Assembly (NCBI GenBank): GCA_001673575.1
Contig: LZME01000126.1
Coordinates: 1-52,330, forward strand
Reading direction: 5' to 3'
DNA: 52,330 nt
Source of the DNA: Mycolicibacter heraklionensis
Lineage (GTDB): Bacteria > Actinomycetota > Actinomycetes > Mycobacteriales > Mycobacteriaceae
Of the stretch, positions 35,476 through 44,510 are shown in pieces (position 1 is the first letter of the stretch; each line of letters begins with the position of its first letter). The notes under the pieces are model-generated. The model searched no databases. It was given only the letters and a program-made list of their open reading frames with translations, and was not told the DNA's origin. Made by a program: the position numbers and the translations under genes.

Positions 35476-36597
35476 ATGACCACGACACAACCCGAATCCG
35501 ACCACGCCGAACCAGAGGCGATCTTCACCAGCCGGCGCCCGCTGGACTATCTGCCCGGCTTTGCCTTGCTGCTGACTGTGGGACTGCTCGGCAAGTATGC
35601 CCAGCGGTGGTGGCTGGCGCTGGGCCATCAGCTGCACGCGACGGTGCCCGACATCGAATATGTGTTGTGGGCCATCGTCATCGGACTCGTGATCCGAAAC
35701 ACCGTGGGACTGCACCGGGTCTTTCTGCCGGGCGTGCTGACTTACGAGTTCTGGCTCAAGATCGGCATCGTCGCGCTGGGCTCTCGCTTCGTGCTCGGCG
35801 ACATCGCCAAACTGGGCGGGATCAGCCTGATCCAGATTCTGCTGGACATGACGATCGCTGGCGCGATAATCCTTGGCGCAGCGCATCTTTTCGGCTTGTC
35901 GGGAAAACTCGGGTCACTGCTGGCGATCGGCACCTCGATCTGCGGGGTGTCGGCGATCATCGCGTCGAAGGGAGCTATCCGAGCCAAGAACTCCGACGTC
36001 AGCTATGCGATTGCCGCCATCCTGGCGCTCGGTGCGGTGGGCCTGTTCGTGTTACCGCCGCTAGGCCACCTGATCGGGCTGAGCGACCATGAGTTCGGGT
36101 TGTGGGCAGGCCTATCGGTGGACAACACCGCGGAGACCACCGCCACCGGTTACCTGTTCTCCGATGAGGCCGGCAAGATCGCGGTACTGGTGAAATCCGT
36201 GCGCAACGCCCTGATCGGGTTCGTGGTACTGGGCTTTGCGGTGTACTGGGCGGCGCGCGGACAGGCCGACCAGGTGGCCTCCGGGTTTCGGGCCAAGGCG
36301 GCGTTCATCTGGCACCAGTTCCCCAAATTCGTCCTGGGCTTCCTGGTGGTGTCCACGGTGGCCACGCTGGGGTGGCTGGACAAGGCTCAGCTGGCCAGCC
36401 TGGGCAACGTGTCGCGATGGGCGTTCCTGCTGACGTTCGCCGGCGTCGGCCTGTCCACCGACTTTCGGCAGATCGCCCGGGCGGGTTGGCGGCCGCTGCT
36501 GGTGGCTGTCATCGGCCTGGTGGTGGTGGCCACGGTGTCGTTGGGGCTGGTGCTGGTCACCTCGCGCTGGCTGGGCTGGGGAGTGGCTGCCTCCTGA
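35476..36597 (+). CDS. YeiH/UPF0324-family putative sulfate or anion exporter
   Basis: 373 residues with about ten membrane helices. Family motifs include [42 protein letters not shown], the re-entrant-like [16 protein letters not shown], and a last part with [13 protein letters not shown]. YeiH-type proteins are annotated as sulfate exporters; some related proteins carry sulfite- or taurine-related anions. I choose the ATG at 35476 because the small ORF upstream ends 4 bp before it. Divergent from the XRE-cupin regulator and 77 bp upstream of the flavoprotein. Confidence 0.87.
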   Translation: MTTTQPESDHAEPEAIFTSRRPLDYLPGFALLLTVGLLGKYAQRWWLALGHQLHATVPDIEYVLWAIVIGLVIRNTVGLHRVFLPGVLTYEFWLKIGIVALGSRFVLGDIAKLGGISLIQILLDMTIAGAIILGAAHLFGLSGKLGSLLAIGTSICGVSAIIASKGAIRAKNSDVSYAIAAILALGAVGLFVLPPLGHLIGLSDHEFGLWAGLSVDNTAETTATGYLFSDEAGKIAVLVKSVRNALIGFVVLGFAVYWAARGQADQVASGFRAKAAFIWHQFPKFVLGFLVVSTVATLGWLDKAQLASLGNVSRWAFLLTFAGVGLSTDFRQIARAGWRPLLVAVIGLVVVATVSLGLVLVTSRWLGWGVAAS

Positions 36598-36674
36598 AAG
36601 CCGGGCCCCGGGGGCCGTTTGCCTGGATGGCAAACGAGCGTGCTGTTTTGCGCTACAGGCTGCATGCTCGATGT

Positions 36675-37640
36675 ATGAGCGAAATCTGGGATTGCATCGT
36701 GGTGGGCGGCGGCGCGGCAGGGCTCAGCGCCGGTCTGGTACTGGGCCGAGCCCGGCGAAAGACCTTGCTGATCGACGCGGGCCAGCAGAGCAACCGCGGC
36801 GCGCACGGAATCGGCGGCCTGCTGGGCCACGATGGCCGCCCGCCGCTCGAACTCTATCGGCTCGGCCGCGACGAACTCGCCTCCTACGGTGTGCAGATCC
36901 GCGCCGGTGAAGTGGCAGACATCGAAACCGTCGACGGCGAGTTCGTGGTGCGGCTTGCCGGCGGTCGCGCAGAACGAACACGCCGGGTGCTGTTGGCCAC
37001 CGGAATGGCCTACCTGCCACCGGATCTCCCCGGCATAGCGCAGCTGTGGGGCCGATCGGTGTTTCACTGTCCCTTCTGCCACGGCTGGGAAGTGCGGGAC
37101 CAGCCGTTGGCGGTGCTGGCCGACGGCGCCCGGGCCGTTCACCTGGCGCTGCTGCTGCGGTGCTGGAGTGACGACATCGTGGTTCTCACCGGCGGTCCTG
37201 CCGAGCTCGGCGCGGACGACCGCACCCGGCTGGCCAATGCCGGCGTCCGGGTAGACGAGCGGCCGGTGGCGGCGCTGGACGCGCACGACGGCGAGCTGTC
37301 GGCGGTGGTGTTCGCCGACGGTGAGCGATTGCCCAGGCGCGGACTTCTGGTCGCGGCGGCTCTGCGGCAGCGCGATCAACTGGCCGAGCGCCTCGGCGTG
37401 GCCGTTACGGCACCGGGTCCCGTGGCGCACGACCCGGTCGGCGTCGATCCGTTGTGCCGCACCTCGATTCCCGGAGTGTTCGCCGCGGGAGACCTGACGG
37501 GGGAGATGCCACAGGTGGCTGCCGCGATCGCGGCGGGCTCCCGCGCCGCGGCGGCGGTGGTGCAGAGCCTGGCCGCCGACGACTACGGATTGCCGTTGCC
37601 TCCCGGCAACGCAATGACGGAAAAGGAAGTGGACCGATGA
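36675..37640 (+). CDS. thioredoxin-reductase-like flavoprotein
   Basis: 321 residues (MSEIWDCIVVGGGAAGLSAGL). It has the FAD motif GGGAAG near residue 11, a CPFC redox pair in FHCPFCHGWEV near 135, and the C-terminal FAD motif GVFAAGDLTGEMPQ. The NADPH-binding Rossmann motif is degenerate (LADGARAVHLAL), so it may use another reductant or a different partner. Such proteins sit with methyltransferases in actinobacterial redox operons. It shares an ATGA overlap with the methyltransferase gene. Confidence 0.85.
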   Translation: MSEIWDCIVVGGGAAGLSAGLVLGRARRKTLLIDAGQQSNRGAHGIGGLLGHDGRPPLELYRLGRDELASYGVQIRAGEVADIETVDGEFVVRLAGGRAERTRRVLLATGMAYLPPDLPGIAQLWGRSVFHCPFCHGWEVRDQPLAVLADGARAVHLALLLRCWSDDIVVLTGGPAELGADDRTRLANAGVRVDERPVAALDAHDGELSAVVFADGERLPRRGLLVAAALRQRDQLAERLGVAVTAPGPVAHDPVGVDPLCRTSIPGVFAAGDLTGEMPQVAAAIAAGSRAAAAVVQSLAADDYGLPLPPGNAMTEKEVDR

Positions 37641-38278
37641 CCGACGCCGTGCGCGACCCACGGGAATTCTGGGACGAGTTCTACGGTGGCGACGATCCGG
37701 TGTGGAGTGGGCGGGTCAACGTTCAGCTCGCCGAGATCACCGCGGACCTGGCTCCGGGCCGGGCACTGGATCTGGGCTGCGGTGAGGGCGCCGACGCGAT
37801 CTGGCTGGCCGAAGACGGCTGGCAGGTGGTGGCGGTCGATGTCTCGGCCAACGCGCTGGAACGGGCCCGCGCCGCTGCCGAGCGGCGGGACCTGTTGTCT
37901 CGCATCCGTTTCGAGCGCCACGATCTGTCCACCAGCTTCCCCGCCGGCCGATTCGACCTGGTGTCGGCGCAGTTCCTGCACTCGCCGGTGCCACTGGAAC
38001 GCGAGGCGGTGCTGCGCCGGGCCGCCGACGCCGTGGCGGTGGGCGGGCGACTGCTGATCGTCGACCATGCCGCCGCGCCGCCATGGGCCGGCGAGCACGT
38101 GCACGAGCATCACTTCGCTACGGCCGAAGAGGTACTGGCGGGATTGGCGCTCGATGACGCGCAGTGGGAGTTGCTACGGCTCGGGACTGCAGAGCGCGAC
38201 GCCGTCGGACCCGACGGCCAGACCGGCGTGCTGACCGACAACGTGATCCTATTGCGGCGTAAGGCGGCGGTGCGTTAA
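37637..38278 (+). CDS. class I SAM-dependent methyltransferase
   Basis: 213 residues, overlapping the flavoprotein stop by 4 bp. Motif I is LDLGCGEGADAIWLA near residues 43-57, motif II is VVAVDVSANALERAR, and post-motifs include FDLVSAQFLHSP and GGRLLIVDH. The size and the FWDEFYGGDDPVWSGRVN opening match small actinobacterial methyltransferases of the TehB/thiopurine type. Acceptor unknown. Convergent with the 2OG oxygenase gene, 10 bp apart. Confidence 0.87.
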   Translation: MTDAVRDPREFWDEFYGGDDPVWSGRVNVQLAEITADLAPGRALDLGCGEGADAIWLAEDGWQVVAVDVSANALERARAAAERRDLLSRIRFERHDLSTSFPAGRFDLVSAQFLHSPVPLEREAVLRRAADAVAVGGRLLIVDHAAAPPWAGEHVHEHHFATAEEVLAGLALDDAQWELLRLGTAERDAVGPDGQTGVLTDNVILLRRKAAVR

Positions 38279-38288
38279 GCGGTGTCTT

Positions 38289-39014
38289 TCAAGCGGCGTC
38301 ATGGAAGATCAGCCCCAGGGTGACGCGCTCACCCGAGCGGATCGGTGAGACGCCGTGGCGCACCGGCGCCGTCGACCAACCGCGGGTGGAGCGCACCGGG
38401 CGATCGCGGGTGGTGAACACATAACCGTGCCCGTGTGGCAGCTGCACGGCCACGCCCCGAGACTGCGCACGTGGGCGCTGCTCGACGAGCAGAAATTCAC
38501 CCCCGGTGTAGTCGACGGCGGGGTCGCTGAGATTGATCACCACCTGTAGCGGAAACACCAACTCGCCGTAGAGGTCCCGGTGCAACGCATTCCAGTCACC
38601 GGGGCCGTAGCGCAACATCAACGCGGTCGGTTTGGTCTGACCGGCCCGGTGACACTGCTCCAGCCACTCGTCGAAGTCGTCGGGCCAGGGCGCGTCCCGG
38701 CCCAGCCGGGTCGCCCAGTCCCGGGCGATCGGCAGCAGATGCGGGTACAGCGCCCGCTTGAGCGCATCGACCGGATCGGGTGCCGGCGCCGCGAAATAGC
38801 GGTACTGCCCGGACCCGTAGCGATGGCGCTGCATGTCGACCGTGGCACGGAAGCGCGCGTCGTCGGCGTAGCACCGCCGCAGCCGGGCGGCCTCGGCGGC
38901 GGTCAGCAACCGCGGCAGCAGGGCGCCGCCGCACTCGTCGAGTTCGGCGGCGACGGTCTCCCAGTCGCCGGCATTCACTCGCCGCTCCCAGCGCGTGACC
39001 GTCGTCGCCATCAC
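38289..39014 (-). CDS. 2-oxoglutarate/Fe(II)-dependent oxygenase
   Basis: 241 residues. The iron facial triad is visible as His-Arg-Asp in LHRDLYGELVFPLQV (H-x-D) and a distal His in PVRHGVSPIRSGERVTLGLIFH, with the 2OG-binding Arg in SGERVTL. The N-terminal YGSGQYRYF and the WLEQCHRAGQTKPTALMLRY part agree with the proline-hydroxylase-like group annotated only as 2OG-Fe(II) oxygenase. It hydroxylates an unknown substrate. Two Met codons at the start leave the exact N-terminus open. Confidence 0.85.
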   Translation of the reverse strand: MMATTVTRWERRVNAGDWETVAAELDECGGALLPRLLTAAEAARLRRCYADDARFRATVDMQRHRYGSGQYRYFAAPAPDPVDALKRALYPHLLPIARDWATRLGRDAPWPDDFDEWLEQCHRAGQTKPTALMLRYGPGDWNALHRDLYGELVFPLQVVINLSDPAVDYTGGEFLLVEQRPRAQSRGVAVQLPHGHGYVFTTRDRPVRSTRGWSTAPVRHGVSPIRSGERVTLGLIFHDAA

Positions 39015-39192
39015 CTGGAATCCTTCCGATCGGGTGCTATCGAGTGTGCGCCACGGCCCGCGAACCGCGCTGCGGGACGCGAATGAGTGCCGTCGTTCGG
39101 GTCGGTTCGATTAAATCGCCGTGCGCCAAATCGCCGGCGCCTGGCAACCAGCAGCTTCCGTGAACAGCGCGGTAGTAGGCCGTTTGGGGTCG

Positions 39193-39221
39193 TTGACAGC
39201 TAATTCCTGCACTTCTACTGT
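39193..39221 (+). promoter_or_regulatory. candidate promoter of the yrbE-mce operon
   Basis: Perfect -35 hexamer TTGACA (39193-39198), 17-nt spacer, -10-like TACTGT (39216-39221; 3 of 6 to TATAAT). It lies about 150 bp before yrbEA and 29 bp before the leader ORF. Confidence 0.45.
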
Positions 39222-39249
39222 TCGGCCAACTACAGGAGGGGAGTGCCGA

Positions 39250-39342
39250 ATGCGCGGGAGATCAGCGGTGACATGCGCATCGGGTGGGGCAGTGGCCGAA
39301 CTGTCATTGACCGGTCGGCGCGTGCGAGCACGAACGGGCTGA
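39250..39342 (+). CDS. 30-residue leader ORF ahead of yrbEA (tentative)
   Basis: ATG at 39250 with AGGAGGGG 8 nt before it, the best Shine-Dalgarno in this gap; the stop is 31 bp before yrbEA. The peptide reads MRGRSAVTCASGGAVAELSL then TGRRVRARTG, basic with one Cys. It could be a regulatory leader or chance. An overlapping frame starting at GTG 39243 runs into yrbEA and is less likely. Confidence 0.3.
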   Translation: MRGRSAVTCASGGAVAELSLTGRRVRARTG

Positions 39343-39372
39343 CGCGTTGGCGAACTTCAGAGGCAGGCAGCG

Positions 39373-40137
39373 ATGAGCGGGCCCTCCTGGACCAAGCCCG
39401 CGATCGCGGTCGGCGATTTCGTCGTGCTTGCCGGCGAGACGTTCGCGGCCATGGCGCGACCCCCGTGGGCGTGGCGTGAGCTGATCAATCAGATCTGGTT
39501 CGTGGCCCGGGTGTCGATCGTCCCGACGATCATGCTGTCGATTCCCTACACCGTGCTCATCGTCTTCACGCTCAACATCGTGCTGCTGGAGATCGGCGCC
39601 TCCGACCTGTCCGGCGCCGGCGCGGCGCTGGCGGCCGTCACCCAGGTCGGCCCGGTAGTGACCGCCATCGTCGTGTCGGGGGCGGGCGCCACTGCCATGT
39701 GCGCTGATCTGGGTGCCCGCACGATTCGCGAGGAGATCGACGCCATGAAGGTGATCGGGGTCAACCCCGTCGAGGCACTGGTCGTTCCCCGCGTGATCGC
39801 GGCGACATTCGTTGCGGTGATGCTCTATTCGGTGGTCGCGGTGGTGGGCCTGACCGGAAGTTATGCCTTCGTGGTGTTCGTGCAGCACGTCACGCCGGGC
39901 GCTTTCGTCGCCGGGATGACGCTGTTGACCGGCCTGCCGCAGGTGGTGGTTTCGCTGATCAAGGCGCTGCTGTTCGGCCTGTCGGCCGGGCTGATCGCCT
40001 GCTACAAGGGGTTGTCGGTGGGTGGTGGCCCGACGTCGGTGGGCAATGCGGTGAACGAGACCGTGGTGTTCGCGTTCATGGCGCTGTTTCTGATCAACAT
40101 CCTGGCCACCGCCTTCGGTGTGAAGGTCGCGCCGTGA
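39373..40137 (+). CDS. YrbE (MlaE-like) permease A of the mce operon
   Basis: 254 residues, integral permease subunit of the Mce lipid importer. Five or six membrane helices follow an amphipathic N-terminal segment (WAWRELINQIWFVARVSIVP). The YrbE signature REEIDAMKVIGVNPVEALVVPR is at about residues 117-138, the coupling loop that would contact the MceG ATPase. It begins the mce block; the next gene's GTG overlaps its stop (GTGA). Gene content downstream suggests yrbE3A, but I leave the symbol open. Confidence 0.92.
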   Translation: MSGPSWTKPAIAVGDFVVLAGETFAAMARPPWAWRELINQIWFVARVSIVPTIMLSIPYTVLIVFTLNIVLLEIGASDLSGAGAALAAVTQVGPVVTAIVVSGAGATAMCADLGARTIREEIDAMKVIGVNPVEALVVPRVIAATFVAVMLYSVVAVVGLTGSYAFVVFVQHVTPGAFVAGMTLLTGLPQVVVSLIKALLFGLSAGLIACYKGLSVGGGPTSVGNAVNETVVFAFMALFLINILATAFGVKVAP

Positions 40138-40937
40138 CGGCCGCGGAGACCGCCCGGCGGGTGGGCGAACAGACTGCCTTCTACGGCGCCGCACTGGCCG
40201 CCATCGGCGACGCGGTCCGCCGCTACCCCGGCGAGGTGCTGCGGCTGATCGCGGTGATGGGAATGGGCGCCGGCGCGCTCGCCGTCATCGGCGGCACCGT
40301 GGTGATCGTCGGCTTCCTCACCTTGTCCACCGGGGCCCTGATCGCCGTGCAGGGCTACAACACCTTGTCCAACGTCGGAATTGAAGCACTGACCGGTTTC
40401 CTGGGCGCCTTCCTCAACGTCCGGTTCATCGCCCCGGCCACCGCCGGGGTGGCGCTGGCCGCGACCATCGGTGCCGGTGCGACCGCGCAGATCGGTTCGA
40501 TGCGGATCAACGAAGAGATCGACGCGCTGGAAGCAATGGGCATTCGGTCGATCACCTACCTTGCCGCCACCCGGATCGTGGCCGGCGTGCTGGTGGTGAT
40601 CCCGCTCTACACCGTCACGGTGCTCATGGCGTTCTTGGCGACTCGCTTCGGCACCACCGTGATCTACGGGCAGTCGCGGGGCGTCTACGACCACTACTTC
40701 TCCACCTTCTTAGAGCCCACCGATCTGCTGTGGTCGTTTCTGGCCGCGCTGTCGATGGCCACCGCGGTCATGGTGGTGCATACCTACTACGGCTTCACCG
40801 CCAGCGGTGGCCCGGCCGGGGTCGGCGAGGCTGTTGGCCGCGCCGTGCGCACCTCGGTCACCGCAACGGTGTTTGTGCTGCTGACCATCACACTGTCCGT
40901 CTACGGACAGTCCGGCAATTTCCATCTGTCGGGGTGA
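40134..40937 (+). CDS. YrbE (MlaE-like) permease B of the mce operon
   Basis: 267 residues from a GTG overlapping the yrbEA stop. It has the same fold as its neighbour, with the coupling motif RINEEIDALEAMGIRSITYLAATR near residues 123-146. Five or six membrane helices are visible (VVIVGFLTLSTGALIAVQGY; VVIPLYTVTVLMAFLATRF; TAVMVVHTYYGF). It is expected to pair with yrbEA as the heterodimeric permease. It ends 4 bp before mceA. Confidence 0.92.
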   Translation: MTAAETARRVGEQTAFYGAALAAIGDAVRRYPGEVLRLIAVMGMGAGALAVIGGTVVIVGFLTLSTGALIAVQGYNTLSNVGIEALTGFLGAFLNVRFIAPATAGVALAATIGAGATAQIGSMRINEEIDALEAMGIRSITYLAATRIVAGVLVVIPLYTVTVLMAFLATRFGTTVIYGQSRGVYDHYFSTFLEPTDLLWSFLAALSMATAVMVVHTYYGFTASGGPAGVGEAVGRAVRTSVTATVFVLLTITLSVYGQSGNFHLSG

Positions 40938-40941
40938 GGCG

Positions 40942-42219
40942 ATGAATATCGGTACCCGCAACAGATCCCGCCGCGGCGGGATCGACCCGATCTGGTGGTC
41001 GCCCGTCCTGGTGGTGGTGATCACGGCCTTGTGCGCCATGACCGCCCTGCTGTTCTCCGGAGCGTTCCGGGGCTATGTCCCGCTCACGCTGGTCTCCGAT
41101 CGAGCCGGTTTGGTGATGGAGGACGGGGCGAAGGTGAAACTTCGCGGTATCCAGGTCGGCGAGGTGAGATCCATTGGCAGCCAACCGGGGAGCGACCACT
41201 CCCGACTGTCCACCCTGAATCTGAAGATGTACCCGCGGCCCTTCGGATATTTGCCGAGCAACATCGAAGCCGAGATCAAGTCCAGTACGGCCTTCGGCGC
41301 CAAGTACGTCGATTTGGTCATCCCCTCCGGCGGCCCCAGTGGCCAACGGCTCAAGGCCGGCGCGGTGTTGCGCTCGCGCAACGTGACGGTGGAAGTCAAC
41401 ACCATGTTCGAGAACCTGCAGGCGGTGGTGCACGCCATCGACCCCGCCAAGCTCAACTCGGTGCTGTCGGCGGTGGCCGAATCGGTGCGGGGCAGGGGAG
41501 ACGTCATCGGGCGGGCGATCACCGGAGCCAACACGATGCTGACAGCGGTGAACCCACGCATGCCGACCGTGCAGCGCGACTGGCAACTGTTCGGCCAGAC
41601 CACCGGAGCATATTCCGTTGCCGCGCAGAACATCCTGGAAATCCTGGACTCCGCCTCCACCACCAGCACCACCCTGTCCGGCCAGGCCGGCGAACTCGAC
41701 GCGCTGCTGCTCGCCGCGGTCGGGTTCTCCGCGACCGGAATCGACACCATCGGCGCAAACCAGCCCGGACTGGTTCAAGCGCTCAACCTGATGGCGCCGA
41801 CCACCGACCTGCTCGAGGAGTACTCGCCGACCTACACCTGCCTGTTCCAGGGGGCGCAATGGTTCCTGGAGAACGGCGGACGAGACGCCATGGGCGGCAA
41901 CGGTAGATCGGTCATCATGGACGCCGCGATGCTCGCCGGCGACGACCCGTACCGCTACCCCGACAACTTGCCCTTGGTCAACGCCCGGGGCGGGCCGGGC
42001 GGCAGACCCAGCTGCGGCTCGCTGCCCGACGTGAGCAAGAACTTCCCGGTGAAGTACCTGGTGACCGACACCGGATTCGGCACCGGCCTAGACGTTCGGC
42101 CCAACCCGGGCATCGGTTTTCCCGGCTTCGCCAACTACTTCCCGGTCACCAAACCGGAGCCGGAACCGCCGAGAATCCGCTACCCCGGACCGCCCGCGCC
42201 CGGGCCGGAGTCGCCATGA
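40942..42219 (+). CDS. Mce family protein A
   Basis: 425 residues. The N-terminal membrane anchor (about 19-40: PVLVVVITALCAMTALLF) is followed by the MCE/MlaD domain (about 50-135: LTLVSDRAGLVMEDGAKVKLRGIQVGEV ... FGAKYVDLVIP). A helical region follows, then a Pro-rich, disordered tail (PEPEPPRIRYPGPPAPGPESP). MceA-F form a heterohexameric periplasmic tunnel for lipids. GGTGAGG precedes the ATG; ATGA overlap with mceB. Confidence 0.92.
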   Translation: MNIGTRNRSRRGGIDPIWWSPVLVVVITALCAMTALLFSGAFRGYVPLTLVSDRAGLVMEDGAKVKLRGIQVGEVRSIGSQPGSDHSRLSTLNLKMYPRPFGYLPSNIEAEIKSSTAFGAKYVDLVIPSGGPSGQRLKAGAVLRSRNVTVEVNTMFENLQAVVHAIDPAKLNSVLSAVAESVRGRGDVIGRAITGANTMLTAVNPRMPTVQRDWQLFGQTTGAYSVAAQNILEILDSASTTSTTLSGQAGELDALLLAAVGFSATGIDTIGANQPGLVQALNLMAPTTDLLEEYSPTYTCLFQGAQWFLENGGRDAMGGNGRSVIMDAAMLAGDDPYRYPDNLPLVNARGGPGGRPSCGSLPDVSKNFPVKYLVTDTGFGTGLDVRPNPGIGFPGFANYFPVTKPEPEPPRIRYPGPPAPGPESP

Positions 42220-43244
42220 GAGGCAATATCGGCAAGACCTCGACCTGGGTCGTGTTGTTCACGGTGACGTGCTTGGTGTTCATCTTCATCCTGGTCACGG
42301 TGTTCGGACAGTTCCGATTCGACTCCCGGGTCGGCTATCGAGCCGAGTTCACCAACGTGTCGGGCCTCAAGGGCGGCAACTTCGTTCGCATCGCCGGTGT
42401 CGAGATCGGCAAGGTCACCAAGATGGCATTGCGTCCCGACGGCACCGTCACGGTCGACTTCTTGATCGACCGGGGGCTGACGCTCACCGAGGGCACCCGG
42501 GCCGCGGTGCGCTACGAAAACCTCATCGGCGACCGCTACCTGTCGTTGGAGCAAGGCGCGGGGTCGGTACGCACTCTGCAACCGGGCCAGACCATTCCGC
42601 TGACGCGGACCGAACCCGCACTCGACGTGGATGCTCTCATCGGAGGATTCCGGCCCCTGTTCCGGGCGTTGGACCCCGTCCAGGTGAACGCGCTCAGCGG
42701 TGAGCTGCTCAAGGTATTTCAGGGCCAGGGCGGCACCATCGCCTCGGTGTTGTCGCAGACCTCGGCACTGACCACGACACTGGCCGGCCGCGACGAACTG
42801 ATCGGCCAGGTGATCACCAACCTCAACACCGTGCTGGGCACCTTCAGCACCCGCGACCGCGAGTTCGGCCACGGGCTGGACTCACTGACCCAGATGGTCC
42901 AGGGCCTGGCGGATCGCCGCACCGACATCACCAAGGGCGCGGCCTACATCAACGCCGCCGCCGGCTCGGTCGCCGACCTGCTGACCGTGGCCCGCGAACC
43001 CATTCGTGATGTGGTGGTGCAAACCGATCGGGCCGCCGGCCAGGTGATGGCCGACCGCGACTATGTCGACGATCTGGTCAAGACACTGCCCGACGCGTAC
43101 CAGGTTCTGGCGCGCAACGGGCTCTACGGCGACTACTTCGGCTTCTACATGTGTGACCTGGTGATCAAGGTGAATGGCAAAGGCGGCCAACCGCTTTACT
43201 CCAAGATCATGAACCAGACGACCGGACGGTGCGCCCCGAAATGA
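42216..43244 (+). CDS. Mce family protein B
   Basis: 342 residues. The membrane anchor is at about 10-32 (WVVLFTVTCLVFIFILVTVFG), followed by the MCE domain at about 38-118 (YRAEFTNVSGLKGGNFVRIAGVEIGKVTKM, RYENLIGDRYLSLEQG). A long helical part continues to a C-terminus with two cysteines (FYMCDLVIKVNGKG, TTGRCAPK) that could pair. It starts inside the mceA stop (ATGA) and ends overlapping mceC in the same way. Confidence 0.92.
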   Translation: MRGNIGKTSTWVVLFTVTCLVFIFILVTVFGQFRFDSRVGYRAEFTNVSGLKGGNFVRIAGVEIGKVTKMALRPDGTVTVDFLIDRGLTLTEGTRAAVRYENLIGDRYLSLEQGAGSVRTLQPGQTIPLTRTEPALDVDALIGGFRPLFRALDPVQVNALSGELLKVFQGQGGTIASVLSQTSALTTTLAGRDELIGQVITNLNTVLGTFSTRDREFGHGLDSLTQMVQGLADRRTDITKGAAYINAAAGSVADLLTVAREPIRDVVVQTDRAAGQVMADRDYVDDLVKTLPDAYQVLARNGLYGDYFGFYMCDLVIKVNGKGGQPLYSKIMNQTTGRCAPK

Positions 43245-44509
43245 CCAGACCGAAACTGCCGCGGATCACCATCAAGCCGCTGGCCGAGCGCAATCGGCCC
43301 GCGGTCGGCGTCACCGGCATACTCCTGCTGATCGCCTTGGTGGTCGCGGTGTTCAGCTACGACAGGCTGCCGCTGGTCAAGGGCACCTCCGACTACGCCG
43401 CCTACTTCACCGAGGCCGGCGGCATCAAATCCAACAGTGACGTCCGGGTGTCGGGGCTCGACGTCGGCCGGGTTGCCGGTCTGCGGCTGGAGGGCAACCG
43501 GGTCCGAGTGACGTTCACGGTCCGCAAGGGAGTCGTGCTCGGCGACCGGACCGAGGCCGCGATCAAGACCGAAACGGTGCTGGGCAACAAGTTCCTGGAA
43601 CTGACCCCGCGCGGCGACGGCCACCTCACCGGTCCGATACCGGTCGAACGCACCACGTCCCCCTACGATCTGCCGGATGCCCTGGGAGATCTGACCGCCG
43701 TCATCAGCGGCCTGGACACCACCCAGCTGTCCTCGGCGCTGACCACTTTGGCCGAGACCTTCAAAGACACGCCCCCGGACCTCAAGATGGCGCTGCAAGG
43801 AGTGGCTCGCTTCTCCGACACCCTCGACAAGCGAGACGCCACACTGCGTCAGCTGCTGGCCGACGCCAACAACGTCACCGGGGTGCTGGCGCGGCGCAGC
43901 GAACAGATCGCCGGCCTGGTCGCCAACAGCAACGCCCTGCTGAGCGAACTGTTGTCACAACGCAATTCCGTCGACGCGCTGATGGCCAATCTGACCGCGG
44001 TGTCGCGACAGGTGTCGGCCGTGGTCGACGACAACCGTCAGCAACTCAAGCCCGCGGTGGACAAGCTCAACGGCGTCCTGGAGATCCTCGACAACCGCCG
44101 AGCCGACCTGCAGCGCACGCTCTACCTGTTTCGCCGCTACGCCATGTCGTTCGGCGAGGTGCTGGGATCCGGGCCGTTCTTCAAAGCCTCAGTGGTGAAC
44201 CTGATTCCGGGCCAGTTGGCGCAGCCGGCCATCGAAGCCGCCTTCTCCGATCTGGGTCTGGACCCCAATGTGCTGCTGCCCTCGCAGCTGAACGACCCGG
44301 CCGTCGGCCAGCCCGGCACCCCACCACTGCCGATGCCGTTTCCGCGCACCGGACAGGGCGGCGAACCCAATCTGACCTTGCCGGACGCCATCACCGGCAA
44401 GCCCGGGGACCCGCGTTATCCCTACCGGGAGCCGCTGCCGGCTCCGCCACCGGGCGGACCACCCCCGGGCCCGCCCGCGCTCGGCCCGGCGGCAGACGGG
44501 GGCAACTGA
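43241..44509 (+). CDS. Mce family protein C
   Basis: 422 residues from the ATG at 43241, which overlaps the mceB stop; an ATG four codons upstream is unlikely. The membrane anchor is at about 21-41 (GVTGILLLIALVVAVFSYD), the MCE domain at about 50-130 (YFTEAGGIKSNSDVRVSGLDVGRVAGL, VLGNKFLELTPRG). A coiled-coil-like region (QLLADANNVTGVLARRSEQIAGL) and a long Pro/Gly-rich tail (PAPPPGGPPPGPPALGP) follow, the tail being a typical MceC trait. Confidence 0.92.
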   Translation: MTRPKLPRITIKPLAERNRPAVGVTGILLLIALVVAVFSYDRLPLVKGTSDYAAYFTEAGGIKSNSDVRVSGLDVGRVAGLRLEGNRVRVTFTVRKGVVLGDRTEAAIKTETVLGNKFLELTPRGDGHLTGPIPVERTTSPYDLPDALGDLTAVISGLDTTQLSSALTTLAETFKDTPPDLKMALQGVARFSDTLDKRDATLRQLLADANNVTGVLARRSEQIAGLVANSNALLSELLSQRNSVDALMANLTAVSRQVSAVVDDNRQQLKPAVDKLNGVLEILDNRRADLQRTLYLFRRYAMSFGEVLGSGPFFKASVVNLIPGQLAQPAIEAAFSDLGLDPNVLLPSQLNDPAVGQPGTPPLPMPFPRTGQGGEPNLTLPDAITGKPGDPRYPYREPLPAPPPGGPPPGPPALGPAADGGN

Positions 44510-44510
44510 C

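Larger units (their letters stand above)
39015..39372. other. 358-bp intergenic region upstream of the mce operon
   Basis: Holds the divergent promoters of the 2OG oxygenase and the mce operon. Visible elements: an 11-bp palindrome CGATTAAATCG (39108-39118), a TTGACA-based promoter candidate (39193-39221) and a short leader ORF (39250-39342). No mce3R-like regulator gene is present here. Confidence 0.6.
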
